Positions 10,505-20,429 of a stretch of DNA of 64,000 nucleotides are shown piece after piece. Numbering within the stretch: position 1 is the stretch's first letter; each line of letters begins with the position of its first letter. A program made the position numbers and the translations under genes. The DNA lies in assembly GCA_022606425.2 (NCBI GenBank), contig JAHDVF020000443.1:33941-97940 (forward strand), read 5' to 3'. The DNA comes from Lepidostoma basale. Taxonomy: Eukaryota > Arthropoda > Insecta > Trichoptera > Lepidostomatidae. The notes beneath the pieces are model-generated. The model searched no databases and was not told the origin of the DNA. It saw only the letters and a list, made by a program, of their open reading frames with translations.

Positions 10505-10785
10505 TATTTTATTTTTCTTGCTAAGGTTGCTAGACTACCAGTCACTCGGGAGAAGACGAGACATTCACTTGGGTGTTTACTTCTTTGAACTAATTGGCGA
10601 TTGTATACATAACTCAGAAATCCTGAGTGATATAGGTTTGTTTGTCCCTGATAATTATCTTCGACAAAGGAGCCACATATTGTTCTCTCATCATATCTCC
10701 CACGATGCAAAATTAACCCGCCAAAGGTTAAGCCGGTAGGTAGAGAAATATATTTGCTAAACATGGACGTTAACTTAAGAAGCAA
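10505..10785 (-). repeat. Unclassified interspersed repeat (relative of 1930-2178)
   Basis: The reverse complement aligns in blocks with 1930-2178. An open frame of 93 codons on the minus strand (10504-10785) has no recognisable domain and is not supported as a gene. Confidence 0.45.
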
Positions 10786-11165
10786 TGCACAAAATCAAAG
10801 TTACAAAACGGCCCATGGAAAGATCCATGTTGGATATCTCGCTTAGAGACCATATACCCAACATGGAGATTAGAAGATGCACTATGGTCACCGATGTAGC
10901 GATATGCATTGCGAGGATGAAGTGGCGGTGGGCTGGTCATGTGTGTCAACGGGATGATGGAAGATGGAGCCAGAGGGTAACTGGATGGAGGCCAAGGTTG
11001 GGCCGAAGAAGTGTCGGGAGACAGCCAACCAGGTGGAGCGATGATATTGTGCGGACGGCGGGAAGGGCCTGGAGAACAATGGCGAGACACCGAGAGAGAT
11101 GGCGTTGGTGTGGAGAGGCTTACGTCCAGCAGTGGATGGAGCAAGCTGACGAAGAAATCGTGTTA
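10786..11165 (+). pseudogene. RTE-like LINE reverse-transcriptase C-terminus
   Basis: Open frame with the lepidopteran-type RTE C-terminal signature: PMERSMLDISLRD, then KWRWAGHV, GWRPRLGRRSVGRQPTRW, a DDIVRTAGRAW segment and EAYVQQWM. 5'-truncated. It lacks the catalytic reverse-transcriptase motifs, so it cannot act alone. Confidence 0.8.
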
Positions 11166-12282
11166 CCTTGGAGGTCGACGTATTTTGTAATAGTGTAGTT
11201 GACCTGAGGGAGGCGCTATCTCTGACTTTGTTATAATTGTGAGTTCGTCATATTATTCCATTATGTAATATTTACTTTTATGCGTCTGAAATTTTTTATT
11301 AGTAATATTATGTATCATATTTGTATTCTAATATAATTAAGACTGTGATGCTTCTGATATTTTTAAATAAATACATGAAATAAATGCAAATAGTACCAGG
11401 TTTCACATGAATTTTAATGGGTTCATTTTACTATTCCTAAATTTTCGTATACAAAATGTATACATAAATATTGAAAATAAAATTATTTTTATATTTTTAT
11501 TAATTTTAACTCATTTTGGACAAAAAATCACGTAATACTTTGGGGCTCTAAGGTACAGAATTATTAAATATGGCTTTGAAATTGATATAATAATTATGTT
11601 CTAAAATATATTATTTTGTTGTATGTATACGTACTTTATATTTGATATTATATTATACAATAGAAGTAAACGTACATAACGACAAACTTCAAACAATCTC
11701 GTGTGTCGTGGTACAACTTCTGCATATAATATCCGTCGAGAACATACCATAATTAAGAACTTTGAGCGCTTAGCTTCAAACACACGAATTCTGGCACCAA
11801 AAATTTTCATTTTAATATTCCGTATTTCTACAACTACAGCCATGCTCCATTGTCATACCGGATCTTTCCGCCGAGATTTTTTTTCTCGGAGCGCTGAATG
11901 AATTCCGCAATGAACTTGAACCTCGAAACTTGGCTAATCTAATTTATACAATAGGACTTGTAATAGTTCTCCATTGTGCAACGTCGACACTGCTTCCGTC
12001 CGTATATTTTTTCAGCAATGACTCAAATGCAATCGAAATTCGTGGCGTAAAAAGTAGTCTGAACATTCGTACAAAAGAATTCTTTTGATCATAATCAAAA
12101 TTCGAATTCGTTTAACAGTTTGATTTGCAATTGTTTATTTTGATTTTTTGAAACGAACTGAATATAGATATATTTTAAATGCTCCATATATCAATAGCAA
12201 GTTTTCAAGACTAAATAGGCCATTATTATACAGCATAGTACTTGTTTCTTAAGCATTGTTTTGTCAATTTATTGTTTCTTGC
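11166..12282. other. AT-rich stretch without recognised features
   Basis: Nothing supported. 11690-12030 is less AT-rich and may be unique sequence or an unrecognised element. Confidence 0.4.
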
Positions 12283-12462
12283 AATTGATACAAATGATAA
12301 CATCTGTTTTCTAGAAGTTTTATTATAATATATATCAATGACATGTTTCGCCTGTCTAAGAAATTATCAAATGTTTGAAGAGAGGTGAAACATATCATTT
12401 ACATAAAGCATAATAAAACTTCTAGAAAACAGACGTTTTCATTTGTATGAATTGTTGTTTTG
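12283..12462. repeat. Family D palindromic element
   Basis: Near-symmetric arms: tctgttttctagaagttttatt at left, aataaaacttctagaaaac with agacgttttc at right. Inner motifs carry gacatgtttcgcc (minus sense) and a decayed gtgaaacat (plus sense). Confidence 0.7.
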
Positions 12463-12539
12463 TCAATATTAAAAAAGTCGATCTCTTATGTTAGTGATCA
12501 CGTGCTTACTAACACTACTGTACTATTTCGTAATCAATT

Positions 12540-12715
12540 ATGTAAAACTCCTTAATAAATATTTAATACGAATGAAAACGTCGTTTTCTAAACGTTTCTA
12601 AGCGACAACGCGTTTGATTCTTGCAACATTTGATAATGACTTAGCAATGCTGAACATGTCGTTTCCAAAAAAATATTGAAACAGACGTTTTTATTTGTAT
12701 TAATTTCAATTCGGC
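12540..12715. repeat. Family D palindromic element, diverged
   Basis: aatacgaatgaaaacgtc at left and gacgtttttatttgtatt at right form the arms. The centre keeps acatttgataatgactta and an acatgtc box, but the GAAA strand is altered. Confidence 0.55.
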
Positions 12716-12912
12716 AGAATAGTAACAGCTATGACTACCACACTGAAAGTCCCGGATTAAATTTCTGGCGATGACGGTGTGAAATATTTTCCCGCTGTCT
12801 TTGGTCTGGTAGATTCACTTGACTGTTAAAATAGACTAGCTACCCATCACATTTCATAAAAATCTGTAACTACAAAAATGTATTTAATAATTGGATTCAA
12901 ATAACCTGTTGT
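12716..12912 (+). mobile_element. tRNA-derived SINE
   Basis: Head with a degenerate tRNA-like region (gtcccggattaaatttctgg), then the conserved body ctgtctttggtctggt and the 3' end ggattcaaataacctgttgt. Confidence 0.65.
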
Positions 12913-13011
12913 TCGTGAAAATGTGGAAAGTATCTAGAAATTAATACATTTAAATTAGCCTGAGTGGCATTCTTTGAACCAGCAAAGATATGATTAGACT
13001 TTGCTGCAAAC

Positions 13012-13213
13012 TTTTATTTATACAACAGATCGTTTGAACCCAATTACTGTACACATTTTGCTTTTTTTAGCTATTATATCGATTCGCATGATAGGTACCT
13101 AATCTATCGCTATTTTATTGTCACATGAATTCTATACCAAACCAGATACAGTGTGACAGTTCCATTGCCTGGAATCGAATCCAGGACTTTCAAAATTACC
13201 ACTCTGCTACAAA
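13012..13213 (-). mobile_element. tRNA-derived SINE beside exon 2
   Basis: Minus-strand copy running from the tail (acaacagatcgtttgaaccc) to the tRNA-like head (ggaatcgaatccagg, ccactctgc). It ends about 45 bp downstream of the exon 2 splice donor in the gene's direction. Confidence 0.75.
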
Positions 13214-13259
13214 GGTAGTCATTTGTATATATTATAAATGTATACAAATGTTAACTTAC

Positions 13260-13500
13260 TGTATCCGTCATAAAGTCCATCATATCCTCCGTATCCTCCT
13301 AACCCATGTCCAGAGTACCCGAGCCCTCCATATCCCAGGCCTCCTCCGTATCCAAGGTTACCACCGTATCCCAGCCCGCCGCCGTACCCCAAGCCGCCAT
13401 ACCCCAAGCCTCCGTAACCTATACTGGCCAACCCCCGCTTCTCAGTCTTCTTGGCCGCCTCCTCACCAGCAGCAAGGGCGAGGGCGAACAGAGATACGAT
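13260..13500 (-). CDS. Glycine-rich cuticle-type protein, exon 2
   Basis: 241-bp exon with acceptor ttcttatctttcag before 13500 and donor GTAAGT at 13259. It starts in phase 0: joined to exon 1 the protein begins MKFLIVSLFALALAAG, a clear signal peptide, followed by an acidic/basic linker EEAAKKTEKRG with a Lys-Arg site. About 55 residues of GYGGLGYGG-type repeats with single Asn, Ser-Gly-His and Asp variations follow. The exon ends in phase 1. Such Gly/Tyr-rich secreted proteins are structural components of insect cuticle or similar extracellular matrices. The exact family is not assigned, and low-complexity repeats make homology weak evidence. Confidence 0.85.
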
Positions 13501-13669
13501 CTGAAAGATAAGAAATGAATAAGGGTTAACAAAAGACAGCCGATAATAAGATGAAAACAAAAGCAACTCAAATCGAATTATTTGAATTTGAAATAGTTTT
13601 AATTGTATTTCAAATATACCAAAAAATAATTAAATTAAATTAATTTTTCTTAATGACTATGTTACAAAA

Positions 13670-13935
13670 GTAAACTTTTTTTTAAACTGTTAAATTAAAA
13701 AACTTTGTTTTATTTATCACAATTTATTTTATATTATGCGACAGCTGTTTCGTCAACCTATGTTGACATCATCAAGTGTTACAATAATATATCAATATAT
13801 ATTTATTATTGTAATATATATTTATTATTGATATATTATTGTAACACCTGATGATGTCAACATAGGTTGACGAAAAAGTTGTCGCATAAAATAAAATAAA
13901 TTGTGATACATAAAACAATTTTTTTTGTTTTTAAA
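13670..13935. repeat. Family E palindromic element
   Basis: Inverted arms (actgttaaattaaaaaac, ttgttttatttatcacaa) around an AT spacer. The plus motif has CTGATGA at 13848-13854, extra T, perfect 6-bp stem II GTCAAC/GTTGAC with loop ATAG, and GAAA followed by a mutated stem III. The minus motif on the left has an altered core. Confidence 0.75.
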
Positions 13936-14019
13936 CTAACATCAAAGATTTAAATCAATGATATTAGAATTTATTTTACAATCTTCAATATGAGCAGAAA
14001 ATAGCTCATTATTATGAAG

Positions 14020-14105
14020 AAGGAATCTGGTCGTGTCCAGGCTCGAACCCATGTCCCCTAGATTAGGAGTCAAGCGTTCTATCCCCTAGACCACCACCCG
14101 ATTTA
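14020..14105 (-). repeat. tRNA-like SINE head, isolated
   Basis: The reverse complement carries a box A-like tggtctagggg, a cttgactcctaatctag anticodon-like arm (CCT in the loop) and a box B gggttcgagcc. T-stem and acceptor pairing are poor, so it is read as a SINE head or tRNA pseudogene unrelated to the main SINE family here. Confidence 0.5.
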
Positions 14106-15356
14106 ATTTAACAGTTTAAAATATAAAGGTATCAGTGTATGGTATCAGTATCAGTAGTAGTATTTCGGCAAAAACAATGGACATTTTTTTTTTGATAATT
14201 TTTATTTTGTGTAACGGGATTTTTAATAGAATACATTTTAAAAGATTGATCAATTAAAGGCGCTTAAATTGTGGAATTCTATAACGGTAGTTTTTATATG
14301 AATTAAAACACTTTTTTTTCACTATTGAATTATATTTTCTCGCCAGGTTTCATTGGAATAACAAGAAAAAGAAGTACAATATACGATATAATATAATTTA
14401 TAAAATATCAAAATCTAATTTTATATTGCTTTTTTAATGATGAGGGTATAATACGTTCGAAAATTTACTAGAAAAATAATTTCAAAGAGGAAAAAAGTTT
14501 TATTCAAAATTTACTAAATACATAAGTTTAATTTTATTGAAGCACTTAGTGATAATAAAGAGACTTCTGGTGTATCGCTAATAATTTCAGTGGTTTGAGG
14601 TAATAAAGATCTTTAAAAATGTAGTTCTAATCCTTAAAATTATCAAATTATCACGACTAATGACAAAAATATGATATAACGTGATTTTTTAAACAAATTA
14701 AATAAAAATATTTACAAGAATGAATTGTGATTATTACTTTTAGTATGTATTAATAAGTCTACATATTTTGAATCCTTTAACATTTGCGTAAATATTAACT
14801 TTCAAGAGCTTAAAATTAAGGAATCGATGTTTTTTAAAATGGTGGAGATTTTAAAATATCTGCAAACAGCTTCATTTGTAAAAATATTACATAATTTAAG
14901 TTACAGTTAAATGGCTTCATGTCCATTGTGGGGTTATTCTGTTGTTTGAAACAAATAAAACAAATTTTTAGGCGACACACGTAACGTGGTTTTTATTCTT
15001 CCTGAGCAATTGGTAATTGTTCATCATGAAAAGTTAAGTTAAGTTACTTGTAAATTCAATTTTTTTTATGATTTTCATCATATATTAATTTGCATATTTT
15101 TTTAATTAAGAAAATATAAAATTCCAATAGCTTAATACATCATTTATGAGAATTATTAATTCAGCGTCATAAAGAACCAAATAAAATAAAAATTACAATA
15201 TATAATTAAATTGTTATAAATTATTTTATTTATTTTACTAGTTGAAATAAACAATTAAATTATTTATTTAATAAATTATTTTGCGCAACAATCTGTTACA
15301 ATAAAACATGACAGAATTGCTTTGTAAATAAAAGTGTTAAAAATAATGTGTTAAAT
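14106..15356. other. AT-rich intronic sequence
   Basis: Nothing recognised within intron 1 here beyond AT-rich runs. Confidence 0.4.
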
Positions 15357-15612
15357 AGTCCATTGTTTTGGCCGAAACACTATGATACTTTGACATTATA
15401 AACTGTTAAATTAAAATACTTTTTTTATGTATCACAATTGTATTTTTATTTTACGCGACAGCTGTTTTGTCAACCTATGTTGACATCGTCATCAGGTGTT
15501 ATGATGATGATGATGTCAACTTAGTTTGACGAAACAGCTGTCGCGTAAAATAAAAATACAATTGTGATAAATAAAACATTTTTTTTTTTAATTTAACAGT
15601 TTATAGTAATGT
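15357..15612. repeat. Family E palindromic element with outer end
   Basis: Begins with the family E terminus tagtccattgttttggccg. Arms converge on acgcgacagctgttttgtc (left) and gacgaaacagctgtcgcgt (right). The plus motif keeps stem II (GTCAA/TTGAC), GAAA, ACAGCTGT-C and GCGT, but the CTGATGA strand has been replaced by an ATGATG expansion. Confidence 0.75.
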
Positions 15613-15636
15613 GTTAATCAAAAAAATGCATTTGGT

Positions 15637-15885
15637 TATTAATATGTATGAAAAAACGACAGTTTTCAAGGAGTTTTATTATAATATTTATGTATGGCAT
15701 GTTTCGCCCTTCTAAGGCATTATTAAATGTTTTATATCACATTTGATAATGCCTTAGAAAGACGAAACATGTCATTCATAAATATTATAATAAAACTCAT
15801 TGAAAACTATGTTTTTTTTTTCATACATATTAATAATTTAATATGGAGTTTTACATCATCGTTCAAGAAACAATAAATATATGCA
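15637..15885. repeat. Family D palindromic element
   Basis: Arms tcaaggagttttattataat and attataataaaactcattga. The plus motif reads acatTTGATAA, T, GCCTT-loop-AGAC, GAAA, ACATGT-C. The core positions equivalent to C3 and G8 are T and A. Confidence 0.75.
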
Positions 15886-16251
15886 TTTGGGTTTAGCTTT
15901 ATACAGAAGTAATAAAATGTGCGTATATAAAATGAATTTTTTAAATAGTTTAATATTTATGTAAAAAACAAATGAGTAAATGCTTTTTTGAAAACTTCGT
16001 AACCGGTTTCGTCAAGCTCAGTATATGAAACTGCTTATTTAATCTGGTATACGACAAAAAAATATTTTACACAATAATAAATAATAAATAAATAAAATCC
16101 GACTCTATAATATATTCGCAATTTTGTTTTTTCGGTGTTATAATATGTCATGAAGTATCTCGTTAAGTTGATACACATTTCCATACTAAGCTTACTATTG
16201 TTTATTGTCTCGCCTGTTATTATCTAATTTTTTATGTAATATTTCTCTCAC

Positions 16252-16312
16252 CAAGAACTTCATGTTAACTTCCTTATATTCCAGAGTGCACTTAAACGAT
16301 TGGAGATCGACT
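16252..16312 (-). CDS. Glycine-rich cuticle-type protein, exon 1 (start codon)
   Basis: The predicted transcript starts near 16312 in TCAGT; the 5' leader is about 49 nt. ATG at 16263-16261 follows gaagttaac, a good insect start context. Only Met-Lys-Phe-Leu is encoded before the donor GTGAGA at 16251. Phase 0 joins exon 2 to complete a hydrophobic signal peptide, which decides both this start and this splice site. Reading through the donor gives an implausible charged sequence and a stop. Confidence 0.85.
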
Positions 16313-16375
16313 GATGCCTGCCGAATAAGCCAGGACTTTATATACTGCTGCACGTGGCCTTTGGACCAATCGGAG
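16310..16375 (-). promoter_or_regulatory. Core promoter of the cuticle-type gene
   Basis: On the minus strand TATATAAA lies at 16344-16337 and an arthropod initiator TCAGT at 16314-16310. The first T of the TATA box is 32 bp from the initiator A, the classic spacing. Further upstream are an inverted CCAAT (16366-16370), an E-box CACGTG (16351-16356) and a GC-rich ggaggcggg (16372-16380). Together these fit a regulated, tissue- or stage-restricted gene. Confidence 0.85.
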
Positions 16376-16717
16376 GCGGGCTCCTGAGGAAACGTAAAGC
16401 AGAGTTTTCCCCTCCAAGGCACGTAGAGAAAAGTCTCCTTGACACACAACGTTAACGTAAGTCACTTCATACCGATGGCTTCGTTGAATAATAGCGTTAA
16501 GTTAATAGAAATATAATACTTCGAACCAATTAGTTCAATAACGTAAAACTTATACAATTTAATATTGCGTAAAAGATCAATCATGAAATTTATAACACTT
16601 ACAAGTTTGATTATATTTACATATATTTTGCGGATTCAAAAATAAGACGACACTGGTTAAATCATACTAAAACGAAGTCAAAATATGTGTGTTCCAATTT
16701 TTTTAAACCTTAACTAA

Positions 16718-16850
16718 CTAACTAACTAACCATTACGCCGTCCCCTCGAAGAGGTAGGCAGAATGAATGGACTGACATATATTTCCATCCAGACGTACTT
16801 CTCTCGATTACTCTACATTCATACATTAAGTCATGCACGCACCTCGATCT
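16718..16850 (-). mobile_element. TTAG-tailed LINE, extreme 3' end
   Basis: Minus-strand tail ctaactaactaacc then cgaagaggtaggcagaatg, the conserved 3' block of the family. Confidence 0.65.
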
Positions 16851-17080
16851 TTTATAGCCAACAGATCATTTAAACCGAATTACTGCATAGAATTTATTTT
16901 TGCTATTATTATATATTGATTCTTGTGACATGTGGTACGTAGGTAGGTATCCATTGCCATCGTAACGTAAATTCTGTACCAGATCAAAGACAGTGTGAGA
17001 ATTACTCTGCCATTGCCGGGAATGGAACCCGGGACCTTCGGCGGGGCAGTCATAACTCTTGCCACTCTGCCACGAAGGTG
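16850..17080 (-). mobile_element. tRNA-derived SINE
   Basis: Minus-strand copy: tail agatcatttaaaccgaatta, body accagatcaaagacagtgtg, box B region gggaatggaacccggg, head cactctgccacgaagg. It abuts a LINE tail. Confidence 0.75.
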
Positions 17081-17104
17081 TCTTATAGTGTTATAGGATG
17101 ACTA

Positions 17105-17345
17105 TACTTTAATATCATGATTAGGAAATTTTATTGGAATGATTATGATGATTTTATTGGAATGATGAGGTATGTTTCGCCTTACCAAGACATTATCAAA
17201 TATTGAAAATTTGATAATGTCTTTTCAATACCGAAATTCCATTTCCATAAAATTAAGTAAACCTTCAAGAAAAGCAGATTCTTTAAATTCCTATTAATTG
17301 TTTAATTTGAATTTTTACATCATTGTTCAAGAAACCATAAATTAG
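17105..17345. repeat. Family D palindromic element, diverged
   Basis: Contains tatgtttcgccttacc-aagacattatc and the outer part tttttacatcattgttcaag. The right-arm GAAA strand is lost. Confidence 0.55.
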
Positions 17346-17924
17346 CATTGACTGTTTAATTTTTAGTTTGTCTGGACTAACCTACCATTATTGCTAAAGT
17401 TTGTAAGAGCAAACGGAAAGAAATATACAAATATTTCAAATATTTCAAAATATTCTTCAAGCATTTTCATGTTTCTGATTCGATGTGTTAAATAGAAGCT
17501 TAAAATTGTTACATTTGTTAAGTTGAAAGGATAATTCACCAGAATGTCTAATTCGTTTTTGTGATTTAGCATCCATTTACATAATGTGATTCTTACGTAG
17601 TATATAAAATAATTATTTGAAATATGCTTATTCAATATGATTTAAGACAAAAGTGCGAAGAACCCAAATATATTGTATGTGTAAAAGAGTATCACCAAAA
17701 GTGTAATAGTGATGTAATAATTTTTACATGCGTGTGAAATGAACCATGGCGTGTAATGTATTTCTCGTGTCTCTAGTTAGTAAAATGTAATTCGTATTAA
17801 TTAATAGATAGCAGAACGCAAATTTCATAGAAATATGTTGGTAAATACAATCTAACCTTAGAATTGCAATGTTCTATTGATCAAATATTGTAATTAAAAT
17901 ATTTTATAGAAATAATATATTTCG
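17346..17924. other. AT-rich stretch without recognised features
   Basis: The minus-strand 90-codon frame here has no recognisable motif and is not supported. Confidence 0.4.
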
Positions 17925-18105
17925 CAAATAGTTAATACGAATAAAGGCTTATCAAAAAAGACATTTGATAATTCCTTAGACAGACAAAACATATCATTGC
18001 CGTAAACATTAATAAAACTTCTATAAAGCAGACGTTTTTATTTGTTCTTATTATTTAATATGGAGTTTTATATCATTATTCAAAAAACAATAAATACAGA
18101 TTTCT
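17925..18105. repeat. Family D half element
   Basis: Right-half sequence: catttgataattcctta, acatatcattgc, aaaacttctataaagcagacg, then tggagttttatatcattattc. Confidence 0.55.
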
Positions 18106-18162
18106 TCTTACTTATCTTATACTAAGGAAGGCAAACATTCGACAGAAGAAAATTCTTTTTTT

Positions 18163-18388
18163 ATATAAACAACAGGTCGTTTGAACATAATTACTGTAAA
18201 CATTTTATTTTTAGCTATTATGTAATGTCTCATGACATGGGATAGGTAGCCAGTCTATCGCCATTTTATTGTCACGTGAATTCTACACCAGACCAAAGAC
18301 AGTGTGACAATCACACTGCCATCGCCGGGAATCGAACCCGGGACCTTCCGAAGGTTGACATTTTGTCAGACTTGTCCGACCGCCACAG
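18163..18388 (-). mobile_element. tRNA-derived SINE
   Basis: Full-length minus-strand copy: acaacaggtcgtttgaa tail, ccagaccaaagacagtgtga body, box B region gggaatcgaacccggg, and a modified head. Confidence 0.8.
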
Positions 18389-18559
18389 AGTTTTTATTTA
18401 TAATATATTATTTATTTCATACGGTATTTAACATATGTGTTAAAGACACAATAAATAATATTATTTATCATCAAAATAAAAGCGATATATTGCTTACTGT
18501 TAAAATTTATAACACTGTTATGATATCCCATTCATTTGTTCCCATTTATCCGCAATGGG

Positions 18560-18612
18560 TGAAATCCAGTATTTGTCTACAAGAATTTGTATACATTCAA
18601 AATGTTGTTATA
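18560..18612. repeat. Fragment of the 4074-4360 repeat family
   Basis: gcaatgggtgaaatccag and tacattcaaaatgttgt match one arm of that family. Confidence 0.6.
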
Positions 18613-18642
18613 TCCCATTTACTTATTATTAATTTTTTGAGA

Positions 18643-18690
18643 GTCGCGACAGCTGTTTCGCCAACCTATGTTGGCATCATCAGGTGTTAC
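18643..18690 (-). ncRNA. Small hammerhead-ribozyme-like motif, family E, all core bases intact
   Basis: Minus strand: CTGATGA at 18683-18677, extra T (18676), perfect 6-bp stem II GCCAAC/GTTGGC with loop ATAG, GAAA at 18659-18656, palindromic stem III ACAGCTGT (18656-18649), and C at 18648 as predicted cleavage base. Stem I is GCG against CAC, with one A-C mismatch that a CpG-to-TpG/CpA change would explain. The motif stands alone, without its palindrome partner. Confidence 0.7.
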
Positions 18691-18936
18691 AAACAACTTG
18701 AGAAAAGCGAGAAAGAAAGACGACGTAGGTGTACTTTTTATTCAAATATGTTTTAGAAAACTTTGTAAAATAAAATAAAGATATAAGAATATATTTATAC
18801 TTAAAGTGTTTTAGGTCATTTCAATATTATTTGTTTAAACATTTTATATTATTATTAATAAAAATACATTCGCAATTATTGACACATTAAATTTGATTAA
18901 TTCGAAAATGCAGAAAATATTCCAATAATTTCTTTC

Positions 18937-19050
18937 ACGAATGAATTCTACACCAGACCAAAGACAGTGCGACAATCACAATGATTTCACAGGGAATTTA
19001 ACCCGGGACATTCGATTTGGCAGACAGAGCTCTTCCCACTCTGCCCGAAG
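18937..19050 (-). mobile_element. tRNA-derived SINE, head portion
   Basis: gaattctacaccagacc, agacagtgcgacaatcac, a degenerate box B and actctgcccgaagatag. Truncated at the tail. Confidence 0.65.
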
Positions 19051-19317
19051 ATAGTCTTCTCTTTCTTCATATCAATGGTAAACTCGTATGTTATAATTAT
19101 CCTTATGCCATACAATAGTGAAATTTTCTCTCCTATTTTTCTCGCCACTATTGGAATAATAAAATCAACTAACTAAATCCTTATTCCTGCCTACTCTTTC
19201 GGACAAGTGTGATTGGTTAGTTTTTGTAAATTGATTTTAATAAAATTCTTTATCATAGATATACTTCTTCTATATTCCTATGAGAATACAAGCGACTTTA
19301 TTTAAAGTGAAGTTGTT

Positions 19318-19400
19318 TGTAACATCTGATGACGCCAACATTTAGCGAAACAGCTCTCGCGACATTCTCAAAAATGTCGAAAATGTCAGAAAATTGTTAT
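19318..19400 (+). repeat. Family E hammerhead-like fragment
   Basis: CTGATGA at 19325-19331, extra C, GCCAAC with a damaged partner strand, GAAA, then ACAGCTCTC. Decayed motif without palindrome partner. Confidence 0.6.
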
Positions 19401-19682
19401 ATTGTTGTAAATTTAATAGTTAAGAAATTGAAATAAAATATTAAAACATTCGCATGGAACTTTGTCAAAGTATGGTATTGACATTTTGTATCATATACAT
19501 ATGCTACATTTTGACAGAAGCTGTCAATTACCACTCAGCTCCATCATTTCGGCAGACATGTGAGAGTTTGCGAAAATATTATTTGGTTTACGCGTTATAT
19601 TTCGCATAATGCATTCATGCAAGCTGTTTATTGTGTTTGGCATTTTAAAATATAATACTCATAATCCAACAGCAGTATCACA

Positions 19683-20320
19683 ATCGATAATAAGAAAATT
19701 GAACCTGTTGAAGAGTATATTTATCTTGGACATAAGATCAAATTAGGGAAGGAAAATCAGACAGCGGAAGTACCCAGAAGAATTGGACTAGGTTGGGCAG
19801 CCTTTGGGAAACTCAATCATATCCTTAAAAACAAGGATATTCCCATGAATTTAAAAAGAAAAGTGTTTGAAACATGTATCCTCCCTGTGCTTACATATGG
19901 TCTGGAAACTATCACCTTAACTGCGAGGACCATATATAAATTAAAATGTACACAGCGATCTATGGAGAGACAAATGTTAGGCATAAGTCTGAGAGATAGA
20001 ATCAGAAATGAAGAAATCAGACGCCGGACAAAGGTTGTCGACGTGGTGGATCGTATTGCCAGGCTAAAGTGGCAATGGGCAGGTCATGTTGCCAGACAGG
20101 GAACAGACAGATGGGCACCCAGAGTCCTAGGATGGAGACCATGGGACATGAAAAGAGGAATAGGCCGGCCTCAGAAACGTTGGGCCGATGATATTGTCCC
20201 TGTCGCGGGTAGCAGGTGGATAAGAGAAGCCCAAAGAAGAGAAAAATGGAAGAAATTAGAAGAGGCCTACATCCAGCAGTGGAGAGACGGCTGAAGAAGA
20301 AGAAGAAGAAGAAGAATACT
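19683..20320 (+). pseudogene. RTE-like LINE reverse-transcriptase C-terminus with GAA tail
   Basis: A frame without stops from 19683 to the stop at 20292-20294 gives about 203 residues: IDNKKIEPVEEYIYLGHKI, a thumb-like helix region, LPVLTYGLETITLT, MERQMLGISLRDRIRNEEI, LKWQWAGHVARQ, a GRPQKRWADDI block and EAYIQQW. The element ends in (GAA)n. This is the best preserved RTE fragment in the window. It is still 5'-truncated and lacks the catalytic palm motifs. Confidence 0.85.
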
Positions 20321-20429
20321 CATAAGCCAACGGTAAACAACGATAGCACAATAAAAAAATATTTTCAAAATATTATTGTTGCCATATTAAATTTCATGGC
20401 AGAAGTTAATTGTATATATGAACAATGTA

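Larger units (their letters stand above)
2758..13259 (-). other. Intron 2 of the cuticle-type gene, transposon-filled
   Basis: Donor GTAAGT at 13259 and acceptor at 2758 bound a 10.5-kb intron. It holds most element families of the window: hammerhead palindromes A, D and E, LINE fragments, SINEs and a near-perfect inverted repeat. A family A end fragment (2785-2850) begins about 28 bp from the acceptor and a SINE ends about 45 bp from the donor. Further phase-1 exons hidden inside cannot be excluded. Confidence 0.65.
13501..16251 (-). other. Intron 1 of the cuticle-type gene
   Basis: Donor GTGAGA at 16251 and acceptor at 13501 bound a 2.75-kb intron. It holds two family E palindromes, one family D palindrome and a tRNA-like SINE head. 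A short first exon encoding only the start of the signal peptide followed by a larger intron is common in insect cuticle-protein genes. Confidence 0.75.

Noticed and set aside
10770..11144. 124-codon minus-strand frame
   Set aside because: Antisense of the RTE-like LINE fragment.
13125..13518. Two plus-strand frames opposite exon 2
   Set aside because: They are complements of the GYGG repeat coding sequence; low-complexity repeats leave the opposite strand open.
14020..14105. tRNA-Arg(CCT) gene
   Set aside because: The anticodon arm and box B look right, but T-stem and acceptor pairs fail; treated as a tRNA-like repeat.
16005..16045. Further hammerhead (ctgagcttgacgaaaccggtt, minus)
   Set aside because: GAAA and ACCGGT are present, but stem II is absent and the core lacks the second half.
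16195..16449. 84-codon minus-strand open frame overlapping the promoter
   Set aside because: It runs through the TATA box and across the exon 1 splice donor. The real product uses only MKFL before splicing.
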